Shown in pieces: positions 1 through 10,609 of a stretch of DNA of 64,000 nucleotides. Each line of letters opens with the position of its first letter. The stretch's first letter is position 1. The position numbers and the translations under genes are program-made. Under the pieces are notes generated by a model, which was not told where the DNA came from, made no database searches, and was given only the letters and a program-made list of their open reading frames with translations. The stretch comes from Macrostomum hystrix (Eukaryota > Platyhelminthes > Macrostomidae). The stretch is from assembly GCA_950097015.1 (NCBI GenBank), contig CATNEN010000001.1, positions 22,807,501 through 22,871,500 of the forward strand. The letters run 5' to 3'.

Positions 1-700
1 AGCACTGAAATTCAACCACTTTTGAGTGTTGATAGATAAAATCGTATATTTACCCGAAATCCTGCCTGTTGGAACTGAAAGCTTCTTGCTAAATTACAAG
101 AATTAGTTTCACTTGACCTGAGAATCGAACCTCGGGCCTTCACCGTTTACCCAAAATCACACAAAAAACTTTTCAAGTTAGACAGTGAAAAATGGTGTAA
201 AGAAAAATCTTTTTTAAAACGGATGATTTTAAAACCGCTACTTCAACTACCAAATACCAACCACGATGTCTTTGCAAATGGGGGATTTATTTCCCAAGCT
301 TGCTGACCCAGCCAGGTAAGCAAAGAAAACGCGCTTCAACAAACAATGAGACTTTCTGCTTCGTAGAGAATCCGCAATCAAAGTCACTGAGTTTGAAAGT
401 AGAGACGATTAAAATAATTCTACTTTCACTGCATAATTTTTTTTCTACTGGCGAACTGTACTTTCCTGACTGTGTGTGCAGCCAGATGGTGCCATCCGTC
501 GAAGGTCAGAAGCACCGCCGAGTTGTTGAAGGTCGAGATGATGAAACTTAAACGCTTTAATGGTGTACTCTTTATTTCTCAGAAAAAAAGGTTAGCGAGT
601 CCTTCCACGTCTAGCCAAAGAAATTACATTTCTAAGCGACAAAATTGATGCATGAATTTTGAGCAATTAACTCGCGCCAGACCCGGCATTTTCCCGGCAG
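1..700. other. intron or 5' gene-internal sequence with SINE-like remnant
   Basis: This stretch precedes the first recognisable exon of the chloride-channel gene at 701 and is presumably an intron of it. Around 105-165 there is a minus-strand tRNA-promoter-like segment: the reverse of gagaatcgaacctcgg resembles a pol III B box. This suggests a decayed tRNA-derived SINE. The short open frame near 300-551 has no recognisable homology and I do not call it a gene. Upstream exons encoding the signal peptide and most of the ligand-binding domain must lie outside the window. Confidence 0.4.
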
Positions 701-3700
701 ACTCACCGTTAAACTCTCCTGCAACATGGATCTGAAGAAGTTCCCAATGGACCAGCAAAAGTGCCACTTGAAGATGGAGAGCTGTGAGTAATAATCATAC
801 CATCATCTTTGCTGGCCTAGGATTTGCCCCGATGGGAAAAACTTTCTCCCGGCAGAGAAGTGTACAAAAATTTCCCACCCAGATTCTCCCAGTCTCCCAG
901 ATTCCCAGGGATTAGGCGTTTCCAGCGCTGCTTTCCTGGGAAAAAATTGTGTGCTTTTTTTCTAAAACAGAAGCAAAAATGTGACGAGAAAATCCCAAAT
1001 CCCAAGACGGAATTCGCAAGCGCTGTCAAAAAGCAAAAAATTCGATTTTTTAAATTATTTGAAAAGTGGCTCATGCCAGACCTTCGTATCGATGAGCTTG
1101 CAGCATAACAAACGTCTCAACTCACTCACATTCTATGACAATGAGATCCTTGTCATCTATCTTCTCACCTTCTACCCCTCTTAATCTTCCTTGTCCACTC
1201 TACCTCACCCACTCTACCTTTCTCACTACCTCTCCCACTCTACCTCTCGCACTTTACCTCTCTCACTCTACCTCTCTAACTCTACCTCACCCACTCTACC
1301 TCTCGCACTTTGCCTCTCTCACTCTACCTCTCTCACTCTACCACACCCACTCTACCTCTCTTTACTCTACCTCACCCACTCTACCTCTACCTCTCCCACT
1401 CTACCTCTCGCACTTTACCTCTCTCACTCTACCTCTCTCACTCTACCTCTCCCACTCTACCTCTCTTCACTCTACCTCTCTAACTCTACCTCACCCACTC
1501 TACCTCTCGCACTTTGCCTCTCTCACTCTACCTCTCTTACTCTACCACACCCACTCTACCTCTCTTTACTCTACCTCACCCACTCTACCTCTACCTCTCC
1601 CACTCTACCTCTCCCACTCTACCTCTCCCACTCTACCTCTCCCACTCTACCTCTCCCACTCTACCTCTCCCACTCTACCTCTCTTCACTCTACCTCTCCC
1701 ACTCTACCTCTCCCACTCTACCTCTCTTCACTCTACCTCTTCTACTCTATCTCTCTCACTCTACCTCTCCTACACTACCTCTCACGCTCTACTTACACCA
1801 CTCTACTTCTCACATTCTATCTCTCTCTCCTCTCGTATTCTTCATTTTTTATCTCCGGTTCACAAGTTCAGCTTCCATCCAACAGACTTGGCGTCCCAAT
1901 GAATCCACCTTTGCTTTACTGGCCAAAGTCTGCCCAACTGCCCCATTGTATTTATATCACATCAGACGGCTACACAACCGAGGAGCTGATGTTCGAGTGG
2001 GTGAAGGAGAGCAAGGATCGGGTGCAGTTCAGCGAAGACTTGGAACTGCCCGAGTTTGTCACCCCGCCCAACATCAGCACGGAAACTCGAGTTGTGGAGT
2101 ACCTCACAGGTGAGTTGGTTCCTACGCTGGCTTTGGATATATTGTAACAGTTGACAAACTAGCTGGTTATTTGATTGCTTAGATCGCCAATAATTCTATA
2201 CTTGCCGATCATCCTATTTCGCCGATAATCCTATTTCGCCGATAATCCTATTTCGCCGATAATCCTATTTCGCCGATAATCCTATTTCGCCGATAATCCT
2301 ATTTCGCCGATAATCCTATTTCGCCGATACTCCTATTTCGCCGATAATCCTATTTCGCCGATAATCCTATTTCGCCGATAATCCTATTTCGCCGATAATC
2401 CTATTTCGCCGATAATCCTATTTCGCCTATAATCCTTTTTCGCCGATAATCCTATTTCGCCGATCATCCTATTTCGCCGATAATCCTATTTCGCCGATAA
2501 TCCTATTTCGCCGATAATCCTATTTCGCCGATAATCCTATTTCGCCGATAATCCTATTTCGCCGATAATCCTATTTCGCCGATAATCCTATTTCGCCGAT
2601 AATCCTATTTCGCCGATAATCCTATTTCGCCGATAATCCTATTTCGCCGATAATCCTATTTCGCCGATAATCCTATTTCGCCGATAATCCTATTTCGCCT
2701 ATAATCCTTTTTCGCCGATAATCCTATTTCGCCGATAATCCTATTTCGCTGATAATCCTACTTCGCCGATAATCCTATTTCGCCGATAATCCTATTTCGC
2801 CGATAATCTCAGATCGCCGATACTCTCAGATCGCCGGCGATAATCCCAGATCTCCGATAATACAAAATATCAGATAATCCAAAATATCCGATAATCCAAA
2901 ATATCCGATAATCCTAAATATCCGATAATCCTAAATATCCGATAATCCAAAATGTCCGATAATCCAAAATATCCGATAATCCAAAATATCCGATAATCCA
3001 AAATATCCGATAATCCAAAATGTCCGATAATCCAAAATATCCGATAATCCAAAATATCCGATAATCCAAAATATCCGATAATCCTAGATGGCTAACGAAC
3101 ACCTGTTCTCAGGTTCCTACTCCTACCTGATCGCGACATTCTATCTAAATCGCAAGTCGGGATTCTACCTGATCCAGACCTACATCCCCAGCATCCTGAT
3201 CGTCATCCTCAGCTGGGTGTCATTCTGGATCGACGTCAGGGCGGTGCCGGCGCGCATCAGCCTTGGACTGCTCACTGTGCTCAGCATGACAACTCAGAGC
3301 TCTGGAGCCTTGGGCCAGCTACCCAGGGTGTCCTACATCAAGGTGAGCTGAGTCCAAGGGAGTGAGTGGCAGGGCGGTTAACGCGTTTGCCTCTCGCACC
3401 AAGGTCCCTGAGCTCAATCCCGCGGCGAGGCCACATTCATTTGGGGGCGCAGCCGCGAAGGGACTTGTCGTGCAAATTACGCCCATGAGGGCCAACCTCC
3501 AAGGCGCAGTGGGAGTGTACACTGCCTGTCGATAAGAAAGTCAGGACAGATGTACACACCTGTGTGCGTGTGTGCTCAGGAGTCAGCGAAATGGGCAGAA
3601 TTGCCTCCTCGCTGGCTGCGGGTCTAGTGTCACCAAATGATGTGCGATCGCCCGCAGCCCTCCTGAAATTATTATTATTAGGTGGCTGCAAAGAGGATGC

Positions 3701-6700
3701 AGTTCTGCTGAGCACACACGCACACAGGTGAGTACACCCGCCCAGACTTTCTCGTTGTCAGTCGGTGTACAATCTCACTGCGCCTTGGAGATTGGGAATT
3801 TTGTGCTTAGGGGAGGCAGACATTTTTGTTGTTTTTTTAGCCCCTGGTGAATTAAATTTGAAGATCATCAGAAATCGTGGATACTAAACCGGTCAGCAAT
3901 TATTTTGGTCTATGGTTGAAACCGATTTAAAACTCCCAGATTCAACCTGGCTACTGCGGTGGAGGGTGAGCTAATATAGGAAAAACAAACCTGATTGGAT
4001 ATTAAGTCCCATCTCAAGCCTGTCTCCCACGAAATGATGAGCGGGCAGCAGGGGTGTCCGGTTTTAGATTAGAAAACTTCTGCGCGATGTCTTAAGAAAT
4101 TGAGAATGGATTTTGTGCTCGTTGTAGCGAAGAATGTAAATCAAATTATGCACTTTTAGATCGAATAGACTGCTCAATTTACACAGAAACCTACTTCAAA
4201 ATTTCTGATTTTCGACAAATTATTTTGAGACGAATGTGTAAATATACACGGTACTAAAAATAATGATGAACTCTCTGAAAGTTTCATTAATTCTTTAGAA
4301 GAATTCGTTACTGCATGTAAAAAAACGTTCATTTTCAAAAGATGTTGCTATTTCTAAAGAGGATTTTTTAATTCTGAATTAGCCGCTAATTCTGAGAAAA
4401 TTTCGTTAATTTCTAGAGGAATTCGTTAAATTATAGAGCAATTCGTGAGTTGCTTCAAGAATTCGTTAATTTCTTGAACGACTTGTTAATTCCTAGAACA
4501 ATTCGTTAACTCCTACAACGGGGGGGCGAGTGGGTCAGCGGCTAACGTCGCTGCCTCGCACTCCGAAGGACGCTAGTTCGATTCACCCTTCAAGTCACGA
4601 TTAATTTCGTGACAGTAGCGACAGTAGGGGGGTTTGGACAGTAGCGACCGGCGGAGGTGCACCATATTTCGTGCAATCAAAGCTTGAAATAATAGCTTCG
4701 CTCCTACCTTTCTGTGTGCCTGTTCTGCGTTGTGTGAGTTGTGTGCGTTGGCGCTGGGGCGTGAGGCCTTGGGGGTGGCTGGGGGCGGGTGTACACCGCC
4801 GCGCGCTCTCTAGACTTCCGTCAGCGTGATTGGATAAGTGTACACTCATCACCCGCCCCCCCCTGAGGACTGATTTCTTATCAGCCTTCCGCCCCGGCTT
4901 GGTCTGCTCTGTGCGTGTGGGGCTGGGGTGGGGGGCACTGCTGCCTATTCTGGGTGCCTCCTGCCCTCCCCGGCTGGTCTGTGCTGCTGTGTGTGGTGCC
5001 TGCTCAGGGGAGGCGGCGCGATGGGCGCAAAAGCGCCTAGTTCGCCGGTCTGGGGGCGTGCCGCTCCGTCGCTTGTGCGACAAGTGCCCCGGGCCCCCCT
5101 GCAACTGCAACTAGATAGAGATAGATAACTCCTACAACAAATAATTTATTCCTGGAATAATTCTCAAAAGAGGTCTATATTTTTAAAAGAATTATTTATT
5201 TGTTTCTCAGAAGAATCAACGCTTCTTATATTCTCCGTTAATACGAGTATTAGCTTTCCTCAATGTCCAAAACAGCTGCGCAAATGATAGCACATTATTT
5301 GCAAAGCCATCATTCAGCTGTGAGAAATCTGTGTTCCTTGTAATCGAATATTTTCTTAGAAGGCCGTGTCCTCAGCTGATCGAGTGTCTGTTGAAATGTA
5401 AGTGCTGTCCGATCGCAATGATGGAAGCCCCGACAGTCCAACATTTCTTGAAATATTTCAAACAGACGAAAGATTTGTTCAAAGCTCCCAATGAATGACA
5501 CCTTGAAGTGGGCATTTCAAAGTGCACTCTGGTTCCTGGAAAGTACATTTTTGTGCTGGCTGATAGTGGAATGAAAATTTAGGTGGAATTTGCTCTGGAG
5601 CTGCTGTTGATAATGTAAATAGCTCGTATATACTGTGGAGTAGAGTGATCTGATATAGATTACAGTTGAGTATATTATAGTGAATTAGAGTGGAGTGGAG
5701 TGGAGTAGAGTGAAGTGGAGTAGAGCGGAGTAGAGTGGAGTGGATTGGAGTAGAGTAGAGTGGAGTGGAGTACAGTGGAGTGGAGTGGAGTAGAGTGGAC
5801 TGGAGTAGAGTGGAGTAGAGTTTAGTGGAGTAGAGTAGAGTGGAGTGGAGTAGAGTGGTGTAGTGGATTAGAGTGGAGTAGAATGGAGTAAATTAGAGTT
5901 TAATATCGCACAGTAGAGCACATCTGCTCAAAAAAGTGCTCAAACTGTTAGTTAAAGGCAGGGGCCAGTAAAAATAACTGGCTCCCATGTGAGTATACTG
6001 GAGTAGAATTTATCGATTGTCCCCTGAGCATCGAAGGGTGAGAGTGATTTGAGTGGGTTCGAGTTTTATTTTAGACGTTGGCCTGCAAGAATATATTAGT
6101 TTCTTGTGGCCAGTGAAGTCAGGCTCTACGAGTGTGTGTGGGCGCCTTCAGGCAACGGTCGACTGCTCACAGTGAGATTGCCGGGCAGCTCAGCAGGCAG
6201 TGACCCACTGACCCGCTTGAGGATGACAGATTCTCAGCCAGCCAAAAGTCTGTGATTTTATTCGCACTTTTCTTATGGGATTTCGGGAATTCTTTTTAAT
6301 CAGTTTAGCCCCAAAACTGCCCAGTCTCTGAGTTCCGTTTCTCCTAGGGGAGACATTTGCCACCGCGTGATAAACAGCTGTCGATTCACACTCGACGGGG
6401 AACAAATAGAAAGTTGAGACTGGGGCTGGGGCTGGGGAAAGCAAGAGGTTGAGTGGAGAGTGGGACGATATAAAGAAGTGCATCGACTCACGACACCAAT
6501 GGCCCTCATAATTGAAATGCTCAAATTGGAGAATGTCTTTCAAACTTTAAGAATTCGCCTCAATATGCGATACTGAAGCAGCAATAATCTGCTAAATCCT
6601 CACCGATGACTTCATCACCTACTTCACCTGATAGCTTTCTCATTTACCTTCGCTTTATCCTACTACTAGAACTGTTGTCTCTATCCCACTCACTGTTATC

Positions 6701-9700
6701 TCTATCCCACTCACTGTTACCTCTATCCCACTCACTGTTATCTCTATCCCACTCACTGCTATCTCTATCCCACTCACTGTTATCTCTATCCCACTCACTG
6801 TTATCTCTATCCCACTCACTGCTATCTCTATCCCACTCACTGCTATCTCAATCCCACTCACTGTTATCTCTATCCCACTCACTGTTATCTCTATCCCATT
6901 CACTGTTATCTCTATCCCACTCACTGTTATCTCTATCCCACTCACTGTTATCTCTATCCCACTCACTGCTATCTCTATCCCACTCACTGTTATCTCTATC
7001 CCACTCACTGTTATCTCTATCCCATTCACTGTTATCTCTATCCCACTCACTGCTATCTCTATCCCACTGATCACTGCTATCTCAATCCCACTCACTGTTA
7101 TCTCTATCCCACTCACTGTTATCTCTATCCCACTCACTGCTATCTCTATCCCACTCACTGTTATCTCTATCCCACTCACTGTTATCTCTATCCCACTCAC
7201 TGTTATCTCTATCCCACTCACTGCTATCTCTATCCCACTCACTGTTATCTCTATCCCACTCACTGCTATCTCTATCCCACTCACTGTTATCTCAATCCCA
7301 CTCACTGTTATCTCTATCCCACTCACTGTTATCTCTATCCCACTCACTGCTATCTCTATCCCACTCACTGTTATCTCTATCCCACTCACTGTTATCTCTA
7401 TCCCACTCACTGTTATCTCTATCCCATTCACTGTTATCTCTATCCCATTCACTGTTATCTCTATCCCATTCACTGTTATCTCTATCCCACTCACTGTTAT
7501 CTCTATCCCATTCACTGTTATCTCTATCCCACTCACTGTTATCTCTATCCCACTCACTGTTATCTCTATCCCACTCACTGTTATCTCTATCCCACTCACT
7601 GTTACCACTATTTATCATTTTCCTATATCTTGAGTTCTTGTTCCTGGAAATATTTCATAATAAGCTAAACCAGGCAGAAAAAAAATTAAACCACTTCAAA
7701 TAAATTCTTAACACAAAATCTCGGGCTGAAAGCAGGTTATGTTTGTTGTGTCTTTTAAAATCAGAAATCCCGCTTTCCATGTTCAGAAGGTAAATATAGC
7801 CTAGGCAGAAGATTCTGACTAAAAGTCGAAATAAGAAACGGGAAAGTCTTTTCTCTTTATCCTATTTTTCTCAACTCCCTTAGGGGAGTTTTTATTCTAT
7901 TTCCATTTTCTCCCTCTCCATGGCAATGCCATTTGTCGCCATCTATACTTGAGTAGGACTCAAGCCCAGAATGGGGATAATGAGATTTGGTTTTTGTACC
8001 GTCAACTTAGGCCGCAGGAAAGCAAGTACAGTTCGAGCTGCTACCGAATGCCAACGTTTTGGGGGGCCGAAACAGCACCGCCCGGGGAGCCAGTGCTTTG
8101 CCTTCAACTTTCTGGGATCTGACATTATGGGGATGGGTGTTGGGATCTGGGTATTCGCATTTTGCTGCTTAGATTAAAACCGATCTCCATTGATCTGGCC
8201 AACTATAAATCCGCTAATGTGAAATGCATTAACAAAACAACTGTATTTCCGCATTGAGCCCCTACCTGTCCTAAAATGTGTTGCTAGGGAACAGAATAAA
8301 TCAATAATTAAGATTAACAAATGCGACTTTTAACTCTAAGATTTAGTGCTCGAGTTAATCTTTTGTTGCTAGTGTAGAGAAATATGGTAGTAATAGAGAG
8401 AATATAAATAGGTAGATGTGAAAAGAGGTAGATAGGAAGAGAGGTAGATAGGAAGAGAGGTAGATAGCGATAGAGGTAGATAGGGAGAGAGGTAGATAGT
8501 GAGAGAGGTAGATAGGGAGAGAGGTAGATAGGGAGAGAGGTAGATAGGGAGAGAGGTAGATAGTGAGAGAGGTAGATAGGGAGAGAGGTAGATAGGGAGA
8601 GAGGTAGATAGGGAGAGAGGTAGATAGGGAGAGAGGTAGATAGGGAGCGAGGTAGATAGGGAGAGGTAGATAGGGAGCGAGGTAGATAGGGAGAGGTAGA
8701 TAGGGAGCGAGGTAGATAGGGAGAGGTAGATAGGGAGCGAGGTAGATAGGGAGAGGTAGATAGGGAGCGAGGTAGATAGAGAGAGGTAGATAGGGAGCGA
8801 GGTAGATAGGGAGAGGTAGATAGGTAGAGAGGTAGATAGGTTGAGAAGTAGAGTTAGTGCGATGGATAGAAAAGATGGTAGAGTTAAATTTTGTTATTTT
8901 TTAATGCGCACACTTTTAAGAACGAAAGCAGTGCAGAGATGATATTTCATGCATTATGGCAATGGCCAGTGTCACTGCCCAATTATCCCGTGCATTCTCC
9001 AGGCCATAGACGTGTGGATGTCCACCTGCCTGGTGTTTGTATTCGGCGCCCTGATTGAATACGCCATCGCCAACGTGTTGGCCAGGAGGCACAGCTCCTT
9101 GGAGCGATGGGAGAACCTCAGGAGCATTCTCGACACGGGACAGGAGCAGCAGCAGCAGCAGCAGCAACGGACTTTTCGACCAGGAAACGGCGATACTCAG
9201 AACTCTCTGCTCAGAGCCCAACTGCAGAACTGCGGTCAGGGCAAGGTTGGCTTTCTGTGTTTTTTGTTTTTCCTTTTGGTAGAATTTTCCAAATTTAAAA
9301 AATTTTACCATAGACACAAATCGCTTCCATTGGGCTGAGATTCGAACCCGCGACCTCTCGGCAAGATTCAACAACCCCCAACCGCAGGGGCTACAAACTC
9401 CTATGTGCTCTGTAGCTACTAGTGAATCCCTCTTAGAAGTGCCACTATGGTTCAGCTAACGCTTTCTTGCCTAAGCATGTCGGTTTGTTCCGTCTGTTTA
9501 TAAACATATTCATCACAGTGCATCAAAGTTTCAGTCAGGTGGGCATGCGTCAATCTGTCAAAGACAGCGATTCGGAATCTAATCTAAACACCAAGTTGTC
9601 AAAGGCTGTCACCTTTGTTGTCAGAGCTGACGACTGTGCCGTCCAGGTCAATGGGAGAGAGGGTGTGAGAGAATGGGAGGGTGACAATGGGAGAGAGAAT

Positions 9701-10609
9701 GGGAGAGTGAGAATGGGAGAAAAAATGGGAGAGAGAGAATGGGAGAGTGAGAATGGGAGAGTGAGAATGGGAGAAAAAATGGGAGAGAGAGAATGGGAGA
9801 GTGAGAATGGGAGAGTGAGAATGGGAGAAAAAATGGGAGAGAGAGAATGGGAGAGTGAGAATGGGAGAGTGAGAATTTGAGAGTGAGAATGGGAGAGTGA
9901 GAATGGGAGAGAGAATGGGAGAGTGAGAATGGGAGAGAGAATGGGAAAGTGATAATGGGAGGTAGAGCGGATGAGAAATATTCATAGAGAAATGAGACAC
10001 ACCTAATGGGCAATACAATAAGAAGACTTTGTACTGGGATTCAATAACGAGTAATGGGATTCAAGGCTGATGAAAATAATCGTTACAATATTTTCTACTA
10101 ACTAGTAGTATAGCAGAGTTAAATGGTGCGAACAATTTGCCCCGTTAACCTTAACAAAACAACGTCAGCCCGCCAGCCGTCCAGAGCACATACCCCTGGC
10201 CTACATAAACCGTGACGTTGATTCTCTAGCGGCTGTTAATCGACCCGGCTGCGATGGTGAGGACTACGATCGACTTCTTCAGCGTTCTACCCAGATTGCT
10301 GCTGCCGCCGCCGAAGCGTCGACTTCGGCTTCTGCGAATTCCGCAGCGATGGGGCTGCGCCAAAGACAGATAGGGTTATTGCAGCAGCAGCAACAGCAGC
10401 AGCAGCTGGCGCAGCAGACTCGATTTCAAGCTTATCATCATCAGCAGCCGCAGGCATCGTCTCCCTACGGCAGTCAAGACGGCTACTTCGAGGATGAAAA
10501 TGTCAGCAGCGCCGAGATGATCGACCGAATCTCCAGGGCCGCCTTTCCTCTCTCCTTTGTGCTGTTTAACCTTGGCTATTGGGTATATTATATCTACATT
10601 GCAGAATGA
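701..10609 (+). CDS. Cys-loop ligand-gated chloride channel subunit (GlyR/GluCl/GABA-A-like), 3' part
   Basis: Five exons join in frame: 701-783, 1966-2109, 3113-3342, 9003-9245 and 10169-10609 (stop TGA 10607-10609). All have AG/GT borders. Exon 1 holds the Cys-loop: Cys, 13 residues including MDLKKFPMDQQK, then Cys. Exon 2 continues with GYTTEELMFEW. Exon 3 encodes the end of the ligand-binding domain, then TM1 (YLIQTYIPSILIVILSW) and TM2. TM2 starts with Pro-Ala-Arg, the anion-channel signature, followed by MTTQSSG and LPRVSYIK as in glycine and glutamate-gated chloride channels. Exon 4 carries TM3 (AIDVWMSTCLVFVFGALIEY) and the start of the intracellular loop with poly-Gln. Exon 5 has a second Gln-rich loop part and TM4 before the stop. 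It should be a pentameric plasma-membrane channel. The loop-C cysteine pair typical of GlyR/GluCl is absent, so the ligand cannot be assigned. The exon 5 acceptor (10168/10169) is the least certain border. The 5' exons are missing from the window. Confidence 0.9.
1196..1835. repeat. minisatellite array, 14-bp unit (CTCTACCTCTCCCA)
   Basis: About 45 degenerate copies of a pyrimidine-rich 14-bp unit, with variants CTCTACCTCACCCA, CTCTACCTCTCGCA and CTTTACCTCTCTCA. It lies in the intron between the Cys-loop exon and the next exon. The strand bias creates long spurious Leu/Ser/Thr/Pro open frames that I do not regard as genes. Confidence 0.95.
2212..2815. repeat. satellite array, 17-bp unit (CCGATAATCCTATTTCG)
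   Basis: About 35 head-to-tail copies, nearly identical, in the channel intron before the TM1-TM2 exon. Low divergence indicates recent expansion or homogenisation. It passes through a short degenerate zone (2800-2860, with cagatcgccgat units) into the related array that follows. Confidence 0.97.
2855..3088. repeat. satellite array, 17-bp unit (CCGATAATCCAAAATAT), sister subfamily
   Basis: About 13 copies with the same 17-bp period and the same CCGATAATCC core as the preceding array, but with AAAATAT replacing TATTTCG. The array ends only about 25 bp before the splice acceptor at 3112/3113, so it occupies the region where branch point and polypyrimidine tract normally lie. Confidence 0.95.
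3357..3681 (+). mobile_element. tRNA-derived SINE (family S1), full-length-like copy
   Basis: Begins with a tRNA-like head: an A-box-like segment (GTGGCAGGGCGGTTAACGC) and a B-box-like segment (gagctcaatcc). A ~240-bp unrelated body follows (conserved landmarks: gtgtacactgcctg, cctcctcgctggctgcgg), then a simple (ATT)n tail. Several other copies or fragments of the same body occur in the window, which establishes it as a dispersed family. It sits in the large channel intron. Confidence 0.8.
3682..3815 (-). mobile_element. S1 SINE fragment, opposite orientation
   Basis: Directly after the (ATT)n tail of the plus-strand copy, the reverse orientation of the S1 body appears (cacacaggtg, ctttctcgttgtcag, gtgtacaatctcactgcgcc). 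It is truncated and lacks the tRNA head. The pair forms a tail-to-body inverted arrangement. Confidence 0.6.
3816..4519. other. AT-rich intronic sequence, no gene seen
   Basis: Intronic sequence of the channel gene. The last part (about 4290-4515) is a degenerate AT-rich repeat of the type ttcttgaagaattcgttaa. No supported coding feature was found. Confidence 0.4.
4520..5125 (+). mobile_element. tRNA-derived SINE-like insertion with target-site duplication
   Basis: A ~606-bp GC-rich insertion inside AT-rich sequence. It is flanked by perfect 13-bp direct repeats TAACTCCTACAAC (4507-4519 and 5126-5138). The 5' end carries a tRNA-like promoter: an A-box-like GGTCAGCGGCTAACG near 4535 and a B-box GCTAGTTCGATTC near 4571. 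The 3' end is a short GATA-type tail (agatagagatagata). The long GC-rich body explains the open frames on both strands here; none looks like a real protein. Perfect duplications indicate a fairly recent insertion. Confidence 0.85.
5640..5895. repeat. pentanucleotide-based array (AGTGG/AGTAG)n
   Basis: About 50 copies of agtgg and agtag in irregular order inside the large channel intron. It decays into unique sequence on both sides. Confidence 0.9.
5900..6660. other. unique intronic sequence, no gene seen
   Basis: Non-repetitive sequence between two tandem arrays in the channel intron. Short open frames on the minus strand (around 6190-6543) have no recognisable family and no splice context. 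Confidence 0.4.
6675..7605. repeat. minisatellite array, 21-bp unit (ctgttatctctatcccactc + a)
   Basis: About 44 copies with few variants (tgctat, ctcaatcccac, cccattcac). The unit length is divisible by three and stop-free in several frames. This yields long artificial open frames on both strands, for example a VSGIEIT heptad repeat of over 300 residues on the minus strand. Confidence 0.97.
7610..8395. other. unique intronic sequence, no gene seen
   Basis: Intronic sequence of the channel gene between two arrays. I found no conserved coding block, RNA gene or clear transposon end. Confidence 0.4.
8400..8860. repeat. minisatellite array, 16-bp unit (GAGAGAGGTAGATAGG) passing into a 30-bp unit
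   Basis: The first half repeats a 16-bp purine-rich unit. From about 8640 to 8820 a 16+14-bp composite (gagcgaggtagataggga plus gaggtagataggga) repeats as a 30-bp higher-order unit. The array ends about 140 bp upstream of the TM3 exon. Confidence 0.95.
9325..9415 (-). mobile_element. tRNA-derived SINE head fragment
   Basis: On the minus strand this reads as a tRNA-like promoter. The B box is GCGGGTTCGAATCTC and a preceding A-box-like part lies near 9395-9415. No body that I can place follows. A functional tRNA is unlikely because no acceptor stem pairs. Confidence 0.5.
9655..9965. repeat. minisatellite array, 14-bp unit (GGGAGAGTGAGAAT)
   Basis: Purine-rich array in the last channel intron. 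A ~56-bp higher-order block containing gggagaaaaaatgggagaga recurs three times, showing secondary duplication within the array. Confidence 0.93.

Noticed and set aside
300-551. Possible upstream channel exon
   Set aside because: Neither strand gives the conserved ligand-binding-domain motifs expected just before the Cys-loop exon.
1196-1835. CRISPR-like array
   Set aside because: The many regular repeats here and elsewhere have no unique spacers, no cas genes, and lie in an animal genome; they are minisatellites.
1135-2147. Long Leu/Ser/Thr/Pro open frames on plus
   Set aside because: They are translations of the 14-bp minisatellite; only the part after 1966 is a real channel exon.
4601-5128. 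GC-rich open frames on both strands
   Set aside because: They lie inside the SINE-like insertion bounded by a target-site duplication and show no conserved domain.
6606-7618. Open frames of up to 317 residues on both strands with perfect heptad repeats
   Set aside because: A 21-bp satellite without stops produces them. There is no start context, no flanking coding signal, and the location is intronic.
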